A stretch of 64,000 nt of DNA from Pedobacter sp. N36a. GTDB taxonomy: Bacteria; Bacteroidota; Bacteroidia; Sphingobacteriales; Sphingobacteriaceae. The stretch covers positions 150,469 to 214,468 of the forward strand of contig NZ_JACSZW010000009.1 of NCBI RefSeq assembly GCF_014472395.1, read 5' to 3'. Of this stretch, positions 25,869 through 34,799 are shown in pieces; positions within the stretch are counted from its first letter, which is position 1, and each line of letters starts with the position of its first letter. The notes beneath the pieces are model-generated. The model was not told where the DNA came from and searched no databases. It saw only the letters and a program-made list of their open reading frames with translations. Both the position numbers and the translations under genes were made by a program.

Positions 25869-28337
25869 ATGGATATACAATTTTTTGGAGAAAACCTCCT
25901 GCCCGGTAAAATCGGCCAATTCTTTATTGTTTTAGCATTTGCTGCTTCACTACTTTCTACGATAGCTTACTTTTTTGCGACTAAGAATAAAGACCTTGGA
26001 GATCGATCATGGACACGCATAGGTCGGGTTTCCTTTCTAATCAACTGGGTAAGTATCCTGGGAATTGGAGTTACTTTATTTTATTTGATTTTAAATCACA
26101 ACAACGAATATTACTACGTTTATTCGCACTCATCCAAAGAACTTCCAGTTTATTACATCGTTTCTGCTTTCTGGGAAGGGCAGGAGGGGAGTTTCTGGCT
26201 ATGGGCTTTCTGGCAATCTCTGCTGGGCGGTATCCTGATGTGGAGAGCGAAATCATGGGAAAATGGCGTGATGACCATCGTTGCCTTTTCACAGGTTTTC
26301 TTAACCTCTATGCTATTGGGGGTACAGATTTTCGGAGAGAGAATCGGTAGTTCTCCTTTCATCCTGCTCAGGGAAGCGGTGAACCTGAAAGATATGGCAC
26401 CGGTTGTATTTGCCGATCCTGAGAACTTTAAAAACTATTTGAAATTTATTACTGATGGTAGAGGATTAAACCCATTACTGCAGAACTATTGGATGGTAAT
26501 TCACCCACCAACGCTGTTTCTGGGGTTTGCCAGTATGGTGGTTCCTTTCGCTTACGCGGTGACTGGTTTATGGCAGAAGAAATATAAAGAATGGGTTAAA
26601 CCAGCAATGCCTTGGGCTTTATTTGCGGTAATGATTTTGGGAACGGGGATTATCATGGGCTCTTTCTGGGCGTATGAAGCACTGAACTTCGGTGGCTTCT
26701 GGGCATGGGATCCAGTAGAAAACGCGTCCATCATTCCTTGGTTAACCCTGATTGCAGGAGTACACGTCATGATCGCTTTTAAAAATACGGGTCACTCGTT
26801 CTTTACGGCAATTATTTTAATCATCATTAGTTTTGTATTGGTACTTTATGCTTCTTTCTTAACCAGAAGCGGTATCCTTGGCGAAACTTCAGTACACTCT
26901 TTTACAGATCTTGGGATGTTCGGTCACCTGATCTTATACAATGTGGTTTTCCTAACCATTCCAGTGGTGTTATTGATCATCAGATGGAAGGAATTACCAA
27001 TTACCAATAAAGATGAAGAAACTTATTCCAGAGAATTCTGGATGTTTATCGGTGCTTTAGTGATTACAGTAGCCTGTATTCAGGTGATTTTTTCTACTTC
27101 CGTACCGGTATTCAATGCGGCTTTCGGAACAAAATTTGCCCCTCCAATTGATGCGATTAAGTATTACAACCAATGGCAGGCACCTTTCGCCATCCTGGTT
27201 ACTGTGATCTCAGGTTTTTCGCAGTTCATGAAATACAAGAGAACGGACATCCGTAAATTCTATAGCAGCTTAATCGCTTCCATTGTTTTTGCTATTGTCA
27301 TCACTGCAGGTTTTGTTTACCTGACCAATATCTACACCAATTTAATGTACATCCTGCTTACTTTTAGCTGTGTATTTGCCATTCTTGCGAATGCAAGGGT
27401 ACTCGCACAGGGACTGGGTGGAAAACGTAAATTGGTAGGTGCTGCTGTCGCACACATGGGGTTTGCCTTATTGCTGATCGGCGCTTTAGTTGCTGCTGCC
27501 ACCAATAAGCCGATCTCTATCAACACCACAAACTTCATCCCGGTGAAGGATTTTGAGAAAGCAGAAAAACCTGGTGAAAACATTGTATTGTACAAAAATG
27601 AGCCAAAGAAAATGGGCAGGTACACGGTAACTTATACCAGAGATACGACCATTGCACCAAATACCATTTATACACTGAACTTTAAGGTATATGATGAGAA
27701 AACCGGTAAGCTGAAAGAAGACTTTGAATTGAACCCGCATGTTCAGGCGAATGAGAAAATGGGATTGATTGCTTCTCCGGATACCAAACACTACTTTACT
27801 TATGATGTGTATACCCACATTACCAGTGCTCCAGATAAAAAGGCAATGCATGAAGATCATGAAGGACACAGTGCGGAGGAAAATTATAAAGCGCCTAGAA
27901 TTGTGAACGTGAAAGCAGGTGATACTTTACACACCAGCAGCGGCATCATTACCATCAAATCACTGAACAATAAACCAGAAGCGAAAAGCCTGGTATTGGC
28001 AGAAAATGACCTTGCTGTAGGTTTGCCGCTGGAAGTAGAAGTGAATGGTAAAGTGTATAAAACAGAGCCTATTTTCCTGGTAAAAGGAAACAATACCTTT
28101 GATTTTGCCCGTAATATTGATGAGCTTGGATTGAGGTTCAGGTTTACTAAAGTGCTTCCTGATTTAGGAAAAGTAGAACTGCAGGTTTTCGAAAAACCTC
28201 AGCAAGCAAAGGATTGGGTGGTGTTTAAATCTATTGAATTCCCTTACATCAATTTATATTGGGCAGGTACAATAGTCATGGTGATCGGATTTTTACTGTC
28301 GATCATCAGGAGACAAAAAGAAGCTAAAGTAGTTTAA
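25869..28337 (+). CDS. ccmF: Haem lyase CcmF / CcsA-type cytochrome c biogenesis protein
   Basis: An 822-residue polytopic membrane protein. Conserved pieces are FWEGQEGSFWLW (about 101-112), the His ligands in IHPPTLFLGF (His212) and GVHVM (His299), and the WWD motif GGFWAWDPVENASIIPWL (275-292). The long C-terminal extracytoplasmic part holds a His-rich stretch (HEDHEGHS). It should attach haem to apocytochrome c, receiving it from CcmE encoded just upstream. No ccmG or ccmH gene is seen in this window. Confidence 0.93.
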   Translation: MDIQFFGENLLPGKIGQFFIVLAFAASLLSTIAYFFATKNKDLGDRSWTRIGRVSFLINWVSILGIGVTLFYLILNHNNEYYYVYSHSSKELPVYYIVSAFWEGQEGSFWLWAFWQSLLGGILMWRAKSWENGVMTIVAFSQVFLTSMLLGVQIFGERIGSSPFILLREAVNLKDMAPVVFADPENFKNYLKFITDGRGLNPLLQNYWMVIHPPTLFLGFASMVVPFAYAVTGLWQKKYKEWVKPAMPWALFAVMILGTGIIMGSFWAYEALNFGGFWAWDPVENASIIPWLTLIAGVHVMIAFKNTGHSFFTAIILIIISFVLVLYASFLTRSGILGETSVHSFTDLGMFGHLILYNVVFLTIPVVLLIIRWKELPITNKDEETYSREFWMFIGALVITVACIQVIFSTSVPVFNAAFGTKFAPPIDAIKYYNQWQAPFAILVTVISGFSQFMKYKRTDIRKFYSSLIASIVFAIVITAGFVYLTNIYTNLMYILLTFSCVFAILANARVLAQGLGGKRKLVGAAVAHMGFALLLIGALVAAATNKPISINTTNFIPVKDFEKAEKPGENIVLYKNEPKKMGRYTVTYTRDTTIAPNTIYTLNFKVYDEKTGKLKEDFELNPHVQANEKMGLIASPDTKHYFTYDVYTHITSAPDKKAMHEDHEGHSAEENYKAPRIVNVKAGDTLHTSSGIITIKSLNNKPEAKSLVLAENDLAVGLPLEVEVNGKVYKTEPIFLVKGNNTFDFARNIDELGLRFRFTKVLPDLGKVELQVFEKPQQAKDWVVFKSIEFPYINLYWAGTIVMVIGFLLSIIRRQKEAKVV

Positions 28338-28346
28338 TTATATACG

Positions 28347-28394
28347 GCCTGAGCTTTCCTGATGATTAGATTCGTCTGGCGAGCTCAGGCTTTT
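28347..28394 (+). terminator. Intrinsic terminator after ccmF
   Basis: GCCTGAGCT (28347-28355) pairs with AGCTCAGGC (28382-28390) across a 26-base loop, followed by TTTTG. Confidence 0.7.
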
Positions 28395-28408
28395 GTTACA
28401 GCTTAAAA

Positions 28409-29170
28409 ATGAAAGTAGTTTGTATCGGTTCTGGTAATGTGGCCACACATTTTTCTACTGCAATTGCTGCAGCAGGAATGGAATTGGTACAGGTCTGGAG
28501 TAAAAACCAGGCACATGCAGAGGTTTTAGCAGATCAGCTAGGTGCTGAAGCAATTTCAGATACTGCAGCAATCGACCTTCATGCGGACCTATACCTGATC
28601 GCCGTAAAGGACGATGCAATTCCAGCAATGGCAGCCGTATTGGCCGGGGTAAATGGTTTGGTAGTTCATACTTCTGGTGCAACAGATCTGGATGTATTCC
28701 CTGCTACGATGAAAAACTATGGAGTATTGTATCCTTTACAAACCTTTTCAAGAACTAAAGCGCTCGACTTTTCAAAGGTGCCGCTTTGTTTGGAGGCAAA
28801 AAATGAAACTATACTGAGTACTTTAAAAAATACAGCTTTGCAGTTGAGCCCCCTGGTTTATGAGCTGAGTTCTCCGCAAAGAAGAATTCTGCATCTGGCG
28901 GCAGTGTTTGTCTGCAATTTCAGCAACCACCTCTATGCAATAGGGCAGCAGATACTGGAAAAGAACCAGCTGGATTTTGAGATTTTAAGGCCTTTAATTA
29001 TGGAAACCGCTGAAAAAGTACAACATGCATTTCCTCGCGATGTACAAACCGGACCGGCCATCCGACACGATGAACAAACATTATTGAAACACAAAGAATT
29101 GTTAACCGGGATGCCTGACCTTCAGGTTATCTATGAAACTTTAAGTAAAAGCATTAAAAAAACAGTTTAA
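28409..29170 (+). CDS. DUF2520 Rossmann-fold oxidoreductase-like protein
   Basis: A 253-residue protein with an N-terminal nucleotide-binding fold (VVCIGSGNVATHFSTAI at about 3-19, VVHTSGATDLDVF) and an all-helical C-terminal domain (about 130-250), a layout like ketopantoate and pyrroline-5-carboxylate reductases. This matches the Rossmann-like/DUF2520 family in Bacteroidota. The substrate is unknown. It is followed after 44 bases by the ferredoxin gene, which has its own -7 box. Confidence 0.85.
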   Translation: MKVVCIGSGNVATHFSTAIAAAGMELVQVWSKNQAHAEVLADQLGAEAISDTAAIDLHADLYLIAVKDDAIPAMAAVLAGVNGLVVHTSGATDLDVFPATMKNYGVLYPLQTFSRTKALDFSKVPLCLEAKNETILSTLKNTALQLSPLVYELSSPQRRILHLAAVFVCNFSNHLYAIGQQILEKNQLDFEILRPLIMETAEKVQHAFPRDVQTGPAIRHDEQTLLKHKELLTGMPDLQVIYETLSKSIKKTV

Positions 29171-29195
29171 TCATGTAATTGCCGTTTTTGGTGCT

Positions 29196-29203
29196 TATTT
29201 TTG
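29196..29203 (+). promoter_or_regulatory. -7 promoter element for ferredoxin-iscX
   Basis: TATTTTTG ends 11 bases before the ATG at 29215; the transcript would have a leader of only a few bases. Confidence 0.45.
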
Positions 29204-29214
29204 AGACATAAATT

Positions 29215-29547
29215 ATGAGTATTTTTAAATTAAAGATAAATTTTGAAGAGAAAGGCAAAGAATCAATCGAACTTCCAATCGCTGGAGGAGAATCGGTTCT
29301 TGACGTATGCCATGATCACGGAATAGAATTACAGCACAACTGCGGCGGTGTTTGTGGATGTAGTACTTGTCATGTTTACGTGACTAAGGGTATGGATAAT
29401 ATTCAGGAAATTTCCGATAAGGAAGAAGACTTTATTGACCGTGCTGTTCGTCCTAGAATAACCTCTAGATTAGGCTGCCAATGTGTAGTCATCAGCGGAG
29501 ATATTGAAGTGACGATCCCAGATCAATCCGAATTTTTAGGCCATTAA
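29215..29547 (+). CDS. fdx: [2Fe-2S] ferredoxin, ISC type
   Basis: A 110-residue plant/adrenodoxin-fold ferredoxin. Cluster ligands are in HNCGGVCGCSTCHVYV and SRLGCQCV, the spacing of ISC-type Fdx. It donates electrons for Fe-S cluster assembly on IscU. iscX follows 19 bases downstream, preserving the fdx-iscX order of proteobacterial isc operons, although iscS, iscU, hscA and hscB are not next to it. Confidence 0.93.
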   Translation: MSIFKLKINFEEKGKESIELPIAGGESVLDVCHDHGIELQHNCGGVCGCSTCHVYVTKGMDNIQEISDKEEDFIDRAVRPRITSRLGCQCVVISGDIEVTIPDQSEFLGH

Positions 29548-29566
29548 TTAACAAACAAACAGCATT

Positions 29567-29809
29567 ATGCAAGATAAATTTGCTTTACCAATTTATTGGA
29601 ACGATCACGAAGACATCGCTCAGGAATTATATGAGAAATTTGGTGACGATTTCAATGAAGCCAAAATATACCGTATCAGGTTTACTGAATTATTAGAATG
29701 GGTACTTTCTCTGCCTAATTTCAAAGGAACGAAGGAAGAAAGTTCTGAAGGTCACCTGGAGCAAATCCAGTCGGCTTGGGTTTATGAATGGAGAGATAAC
29801 CAAAACTAA
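29567..29809 (+). CDS. iscX: Fe-S assembly protein IscX
   Basis: An 80-residue acidic protein with the IscX/YfhJ pattern: YWNDHEDIAQELYEKFGDDF, then YRIRFTELLEWVLSLPNF and a C-terminal Trp-rich helix. IscX binds IscS and iron and tunes cluster assembly. It lies between fdx (19 bases) and the KdsC-like gene (5 bases), in one transcript. Confidence 0.9.
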   Translation: MQDKFALPIYWNDHEDIAQELYEKFGDDFNEAKIYRIRFTELLEWVLSLPNFKGTKEESSEGHLEQIQSAWVYEWRDNQN

Positions 29810-29814
29810 ACCGA

Positions 29815-30342
29815 ATGTTTCTGCAAAAACTTAAAGAGATCACCACCTTCATCTTTGATGTGGATGGTGTATTGACAAACGGAGATATTCTGGCCTCAGA
29901 TTCGGGGGAGTTTTTGCGGACATTTAATATTAAAGATGGTTATGCCCTGCAGCTTGCTGTAAAAAAGGGCTACCATGTTTGTATCATCTCTGGTGGTAAG
30001 GGACTAGCCATGCAGAAACGCTTTGAAGGATTAGGCATTACTGCCATTTTTCTGGGCGTATCTGATAAAGTGCAGGTGCTTCATAATTACCTGGAGAAAC
30101 GTCAGCTCACATTAGCTGAAGTAACGTATATGGGAGATGACATCCCAGATTTAAAGGTCATGAAGCTAGTAGGACTCCCTACTTGTCCGGCAGATGCCGT
30201 CTCTGAAATCAAAGCCATTTCTCAATATATTTCTCCTTATAACGGTGGTAAAACCGCGGTGAGGGATCTGATTGAAAAAGTAATGCGCGTACAAGGAAAA
30301 TGGTTTGATGAAAATCCTGCAGCTGCTGATTCCGGTAAATAA
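29815..30342 (+). CDS. HAD-family phosphatase, KdsC-like
   Basis: A 175-residue C0-type HAD phosphatase with nucleophile motif FDVDGVLTNGDI (about 14-25), IISGGKG (motif II) and YMGDDIPDL (motif III with the DD pair). Length and motifs match 3-deoxy-D-manno-octulosonate-8-phosphate phosphatase, which makes KDO for lipopolysaccharide. N-acylneuraminate-9-phosphate phosphatase is an alternative. It is the last gene of the fdx-iscX unit, 5 bases after iscX. Confidence 0.88.
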   Translation: MFLQKLKEITTFIFDVDGVLTNGDILASDSGEFLRTFNIKDGYALQLAVKKGYHVCIISGGKGLAMQKRFEGLGITAIFLGVSDKVQVLHNYLEKRQLTLAEVTYMGDDIPDLKVMKLVGLPTCPADAVSEIKAISQYISPYNGGKTAVRDLIEKVMRVQGKWFDENPAAADSGK

Positions 30343-30577
30343 GCCTGCTCATTCTCATCACTAAGCCATGCTGTTGGCCTACATAACCTGCCTCGTTTTT
30401 ATTTCTAAATTTTCTATTTTTTGATGCATTTTTGTAATAAATATGTTACATTAGGAGCGTTAAACCATGGATGGCTTTCTCCCTCTAATCTTACAAAAAA
30501 CAAGGTGTTTTATACGGAACGAAATTTCTCGGATCTGCATGTAGGACTCCTGATTTTATAAAATTAAATAGAACCTC
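30343..30577. other. Intergenic region with a ccmC-like sequence element
   Basis: No gene is seen. GAAATTTCTCG (30521-30531) repeats an 11-base stretch of the ccmC promoter palindrome region (21925-21935). ATTTTATAAAAT (30553-30564) is a 12-bp AT-only palindrome just before the next gene. Confidence 0.4.
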
Positions 30578-30979
30578 ATGAAGAAATTATTAATGATCTG
30601 CGGACTGTTATTTAGTGTAATCACTTTCGCACAGGCACAAGACGGTGGGCGTCAGAAAATGACACCAGAACAAAGGGCACAAAGAAGTGCGGAAGGTTTG
30701 ACAAAAAAACTAAGTCTGAATGAAGATCAAAAAACCAAAGCAACTGCGATCTTCGTAGATCAGGCCAATGCAATGGAAAAAGCCCGTGCCGCTGGTAACA
30801 CTGATAAAGAAGCCAGAAGAGCAGAAATGATGAAATTAGCAGAGGATACCGACGCAAAGATCGACGCTATTTTAACCGCGGACCAGAAAAAAACTTACGA
30901 AACCTGGAAAGCAGAACGTAAAGAACGAATGAAAGGTAATAGGATGGGGCAGGGACCCAAAGTGGGGGGAGAGCAGTAA
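30578..30979 (+). CDS. Periplasmic Spy/CpxP-like helical protein
   Basis: A 133-residue protein with a signal peptide (cleavage near AQA, about residue 20) and a charged, all-helical mature part. MTPEQRAQRSAEGLTKKLSL and LTADQKKTYETW are LTxxQ-like repeats typical of Spy/CpxP envelope chaperones and related DUF4890-like proteins. It probably binds unfolded envelope proteins or metals under stress; this is inferred from composition. A terminator follows. Confidence 0.75.
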   Translation: MKKLLMICGLLFSVITFAQAQDGGRQKMTPEQRAQRSAEGLTKKLSLNEDQKTKATAIFVDQANAMEKARAAGNTDKEARRAEMMKLAEDTDAKIDAILTADQKKTYETWKAERKERMKGNRMGQGPKVGGEQ

Positions 30980-30993
30980 ATATGTTTTATTGC

Positions 30994-31030
30994 AAATAAT
31001 AAAGGCGGCCATTGGCCGCTTTTATTATTT
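30994..31030 (+). terminator. Intrinsic terminator after the Spy-like gene
   Basis: A GCGGCC/GGCCGC core (31005-31010 with 31014-31019) with 3-base loop is extended by A/T pairs on both sides, giving a T-rich 3' arm. The 3' arm overlaps the -7 box of the next gene. Confidence 0.85.
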
Positions 31031-31033
31031 TTG
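31026..31033 (+). promoter_or_regulatory. -7 promoter element for maf
   Basis: TATTTTTG ends 14 bases before the maf ATG at 31048 and lies within the T-rich arm of the preceding terminator. Confidence 0.4.
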
Positions 31034-31047
31034 CACAAATATATTTT

Positions 31048-31629
31048 ATGTATCAGCAAAAAATTCCTATTATTCTGGCCTCTAAATCTCCCCGCAGACA
31101 AGAGCTAATGACTGCAATGAACCTTGATTTTAAGGTGGTATTGAAAGAGGTGGATGAAACCTATCCGGAAGAATTGCTTCCAGCAGAAATCGCGGTTTAT
31201 ATCGCAGAGAAAAAAGCAACCGCTTTTGATGAAGATAGCAAAGGAAGTATCATCATTACTGCCGATACGATTGTAGCCTATAATGGCGAAATTCTAGGTA
31301 AACCAGAAGACGAACACCACGCAACAGAAATGCTGACCAAACTATCTGGTACCAACCATCAGGTATATACTGGAGTTAGTTTAACCTTTAATGGTGAAAT
31401 GCGCTCTTTCTACGATACTACACAAGTATTTTTCAATGAACTGACGCCAGCGCAGATTCAATATTATATTAAAAACTACCAGCCAATGGATAAGGCCGGA
31501 TCGTATGGCATTCAAGACTGGATTGGTTTAATCGCTGTTGCGAAAATCATCGGTTCTTATACCAACGTAATGGGCTTGCCTACAGAACGACTTTACAAAG
31601 CTTTAGCAGAAAGCAATTGGTCTGTCTGA
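31048..31629 (+). CDS. maf: Maf-family nucleoside triphosphate pyrophosphatase
   Basis: A 193-residue house-cleaning pyrophosphatase with the Maf signature ILASKSPRRQELM (about 8-20), EKKATAF and TADTIVAYNGEILGKP. It hydrolyses dTTP/UTP or modified nucleotides. ATG 31048 is chosen; an upstream in-frame ATG at 31012 lies inside the terminator. The 3' end overlaps the convergent Ppx gene by 37 bases. Confidence 0.93.
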   Translation: MYQQKIPIILASKSPRRQELMTAMNLDFKVVLKEVDETYPEELLPAEIAVYIAEKKATAFDEDSKGSIIITADTIVAYNGEILGKPEDEHHATEMLTKLSGTNHQVYTGVSLTFNGEMRSFYDTTQVFFNELTPAQIQYYIKNYQPMDKAGSYGIQDWIGLIAVAKIIGSYTNVMGLPTERLYKALAESNWSV

Positions 31630-32531
31630 TCCTTTAAATTCGCCAAAACGCCCATCTTCAGGTCGTAGGTAGATAAACTCATTTGCTGAAGGTTGCCCAG
31701 CTCTAGAACATAATCTGTGAGTAGGGCAGCCATCACAATCATATCCACTCTTAACTTGATCAATCCGGGCATATTCGCTCTTTCGTCATGACTTGAAGCG
31801 ATGAACTTTGCGGATAACTTTTGATAATCAGGAAGTGGAATCGGGTAAGACTTGATCGACTTTAAATCCAGCTCCGGAAAAAGCATTCCTGCAAAGGTTT
31901 CAAAGGCGCCCGCAGAGCCAATCAAATGATTTGGCTGATAAGAGGTCAAGTTTTCCTTTAAATCGGCTAATTCCTTATCTAAATGCCCTGTGATTGCTTG
32001 TTTATCGCTGGTATTGATCGGGTCGGAATGAAAATAAGCCTGCATCAATCGCGCAGCACCGATGTTATAACTTTTCTTCCAGTAAACTTGCGTAGGATCA
32101 CAAATGATAAATTCGGTACTGCCGCCGCCAATGTCCATGATTAGCGCGCGCTGCTGTATCAATCCCGTAGCTTTTACGCCCTGAAAAATGTAAGCAGCCT
32201 CTTCTTCGCCACTGATCACAGTAATCTCAATTCCTGCATAACTTTTGGCCGCTTTCACGAAATCGGCGCCATTAGCCGCACTTCTGATGGCAGAAGTAGC
32301 CGTTGCTTTAACCAGTTTTACCTCATGTTTTGCAATCTGCTCGCTGAATTGTTCCAGCGCCAGGAGGCCTCTTTCAAAAGCCTCCTGGATGATCATATTG
32401 TCATTGATTTTTCCTTCTCCCAACCTCACCGGGAGATTGGTTTTATAGATAATTTTAGGCGCAGTGCCTTCCAGATCAGCAATGATCAGGTGAAAAGTGT
32501 TCGTGCCTAAGTCTATAACTGCAACCTTCAT
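31593..32531 (-). CDS. Ppx/GppA-family exopolyphosphatase
   Basis: A 312-residue actin-fold phosphatase (VIDLGTNTFHLIIADLEG at 4-21, IMDIGGGSTEFII near 130, GSAGAFETFAGM). It is the short, two-domain form lacking the C-terminal HD domain of E. coli Ppx. It should remove terminal phosphate from polyphosphate or pppGpp. It is 4 bases after the ABC permease gene. Its coding end lies antisense to the last 12 codons of maf. Confidence 0.9.
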   Translation of the reverse strand: MKVAVIDLGTNTFHLIIADLEGTAPKIIYKTNLPVRLGEGKINDNMIIQEAFERGLLALEQFSEQIAKHEVKLVKATATSAIRSAANGADFVKAAKSYAGIEITVISGEEEAAYIFQGVKATGLIQQRALIMDIGGGSTEFIICDPTQVYWKKSYNIGAARLMQAYFHSDPINTSDKQAITGHLDKELADLKENLTSYQPNHLIGSAGAFETFAGMLFPELDLKSIKSYPIPLPDYQKLSAKFIASSHDERANMPGLIKLRVDMIVMAALLTDYVLELGNLQQMSLSTYDLKMGVLANLKDQTDQLLSAKAL

Positions 32532-32535
32532 CGTG

Positions 32536-33870
32536 TTAATTTTTATAAGTAAACCACTTGATCATTTCTTTCAGACTGGTTTTCTTGCCATACATTAAAA
32601 TTCCTACTCTGTAGATTTTAGAGGCCAGCCAAACAGTACCTATAAATCCGACGATTAGAATCAGCATAGATAGTGCCAATTGCCAATCCGGCACGCCATA
32701 AGGTAAACGAACTACCATGGCAATAGGAGAGGTGAAAGGGATGATGGATAACCAGAAAGCGATGGGGCCATAAGGATCGTTGGCCACTACGCTCAAAGAA
32801 AGGGCATAACCAACAAATAAAGGCATCATCATCGGCATCATAAATTGCTGCGTCTCTGTTTCAGAATCGACGGCAGATCCGATAGCGGCATACAATGCGC
32901 TGTAGAACAAATATCCGCCAATGAAGAAAAATATAAATACAAGAATGATCTTGGTCAGGTCTAAACCAGCCAGACTTTTCTGCATCGATAATACCGGACT
33001 GTCTACCGAATCAACAGCTGCAGTATTGACTGTTGTGCCATCTGCTGCTTTCATAGACATTGTGCTGCTTTGCTTTAATTGGTCTTTTCCAACTAAAGTG
33101 GTCACTGCAAGGGTAGAAATGGAAGCGGTCAATACAATCCATAAAATGAATTGGGTAAGGCCAACCAGGGCAATGCCGATGATTTTGCCCATCATCAACT
33201 GAAAAGGTTTCACTGATGAAATCATGATCTCTATGATCCTACTGGTCTTTTCCTCAATCACACCGCGCATCACTTGGATGCCATACAGCATGATAAACAT
33301 GAACATCAGAATACCAGCAACGGTGCCGATAATGGTGCTGGCACCTGCACTGGAATCTTGTTCCTTCCCACCCTCGCTAATCTTTTTGGTATCAATATTA
33401 ACCGTCGTTTTTAAACCATCCAACGCGGTTTGAGAGATCCCGGATGCCTTTAACTTTTGGTTGCGGATGATGTTTTCTATATCTCTGGAAATCCGACCAT
33501 TGAGTGATAAACCAGCTTGCTTGGTGCCTAGGAGCTGAATTCCCTGTGGTGTATTGAGCTCAAAAGCGGGGATGTATAGGATATAATCGTAATCTGTCTT
33601 TTTAAAAGACGATTTTAATACATCTAAAGGCTGCTCTACATAATGGTAACTGATGTTTTTATTGGAAGTCAGTTTTTCAGTAAGTGCCGCGTTTTCTGAA
33701 ACCACCGCTACTCTACTATGTGTCCCTTTGACCCCTTCAATTGAAAAGTAAATGATCAGTCCATAAAAAAGGGCAATCAGAATAGGAGTCAGTAAAGTCA
33801 TGATAATGAACGACTTTTTTTTAACCCTTGATAAGTATTCTCTTTGTATAATGAGTAAGATTTTGTTCAT
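32536..33870 (-). CDS. ABC-2-type exporter permease (NatB-like)
   Basis: A 444-residue membrane protein: one N-terminal helix (about 21-43), a large extracytoplasmic domain (about 45-185) and five or six C-terminal helices (from about 186). VMRGVIEEKTSRIIEIMISSVKPFQLMMGKI is split by the first helix boundary and matches the ABC2_membrane_3/NatB type. It works with the ATPase encoded 3 bases upstream, possibly exporting sodium, drugs or lipids. Substrate unknown. Confidence 0.88.
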   Translation of the reverse strand: MNKILLIIQREYLSRVKKKSFIIMTLLTPILIALFYGLIIYFSIEGVKGTHSRVAVVSENAALTEKLTSNKNISYHYVEQPLDVLKSSFKKTDYDYILYIPAFELNTPQGIQLLGTKQAGLSLNGRISRDIENIIRNQKLKASGISQTALDGLKTTVNIDTKKISEGGKEQDSSAGASTIIGTVAGILMFMFIMLYGIQVMRGVIEEKTSRIIEIMISSVKPFQLMMGKIIGIALVGLTQFILWIVLTASISTLAVTTLVGKDQLKQSSTMSMKAADGTTVNTAAVDSVDSPVLSMQKSLAGLDLTKIILVFIFFFIGGYLFYSALYAAIGSAVDSETETQQFMMPMMMPLFVGYALSLSVVANDPYGPIAFWLSIIPFTSPIAMVVRLPYGVPDWQLALSMLILIVGFIGTVWLASKIYRVGILMYGKKTSLKEMIKWFTYKN

Positions 33871-33873
33871 GGC

Positions 33874-34779
33874 TTAGCTTTTTTCGGTTACTTTTTCAAT
33901 GAAAATATCGTTCATAGTAGGGATCACTTCGTCCAGTCTGTTAATAGCAACATAAGGAATTAAGGCTTGTAAGACTTGATTTGCAGTTTGCTGCTCCCTG
34001 ATTTTGATCTTTAGCCTGGTTTTATCCCCAATAACGGAGTGTTCCAGCACTTCAAATAGCGCTTGCGCATTTTCAAAATTATACTCACCCTGGTATTCCA
34101 GCCAATAGATATTGTTTCGGTACTGCGCTTTAATTTCTGCAACCGGGCCATCCAATATCTTTTTTGAACGGTGGATCAGCGCGATATTGTCGCAAAGTTC
34201 TTCCACAGATTCCATTCTATGGGTAGAGAAAATGAAGGTAGCCCCTTCTTTATTGAGTGCTAAGATTTCGTTTTTGATCACATCAGCATTTACAGGATCA
34301 AAACCTGAAAAAGGCTCATCCAGGATGATCAGCTCTGGTTTATGTAAAACGGTAGCAACAAATTGTACTTTTTGCTGCATTCCTTTACTGAGGTCTTCTA
34401 CCTTTTTACTCCACCAATCACCCATATCCAGTTTCTCAAACCAATACCTGATTCTTTTGGTCGCTTCGGCAGTGCTCAATCCTTTAAGTTTAGCTAGGTA
34501 TAAAACCTGTTCGCCGATCTCCATTTTCTTGTAAAGCCCTCTTTCTTCGGGCAGGTAGCCGATTTGGGAGATGTGCTGGACGTTGAGTCTTTCCCCATTA
34601 AACATGACTTCTCCGCTGTCAGGAGCAGTAATTTGAGTAATGATTCGGATCAGAGAGGTTTTTCCGGCACCATTAGGACCTAAAAGGCCAAATATTTTAC
34701 CTTTTTCTACATGCAGACTGACGTCATCTAAAGCCCGATGAGTGGCGTACTGCTTTACAATGTTATTTATGATCAGCAT
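33874..34779 (-). CDS. ABC transporter ATP-binding protein (NatA/YhaQ-like)
   Basis: A 301-residue ATPase with Walker A GLLGPNGAGKTSLIRI, signature VEDLSKGMQQKVQF, Walker B LIILDEPFSGFDPVN and a C-terminal extension of about 80 residues (DUF4162-like). It pairs with the NatB-like permease 3 bases downstream. It is probably not GldA, because its C-terminal extension and partner differ. An inverted repeat lies just upstream. Confidence 0.9.
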   Translation of the reverse strand: MLIINNIVKQYATHRALDDVSLHVEKGKIFGLLGPNGAGKTSLIRIITQITAPDSGEVMFNGERLNVQHISQIGYLPEERGLYKKMEIGEQVLYLAKLKGLSTAEATKRIRYWFEKLDMGDWWSKKVEDLSKGMQQKVQFVATVLHKPELIILDEPFSGFDPVNADVIKNEILALNKEGATFIFSTHRMESVEELCDNIALIHRSKKILDGPVAEIKAQYRNNIYWLEYQGEYNFENAQALFEVLEHSVIGDKTRLKIKIREQQTANQVLQALIPYVAINRLDEVIPTMNDIFIEKVTEKS

Positions 34780-34799
34780 CTTTATAGTTTTAATAGTTT

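Noticed and set aside
31012..31047. Upstream ATG for maf
   Set aside because: It falls within the terminator hairpin of the preceding gene, upstream of the -7 box.
33874..34779. Calling the ABC ATPase GldA, partner of GldFG
   Set aside because: It has a long C-terminal DUF4162-like extension and is coupled to a NatB-type permease.
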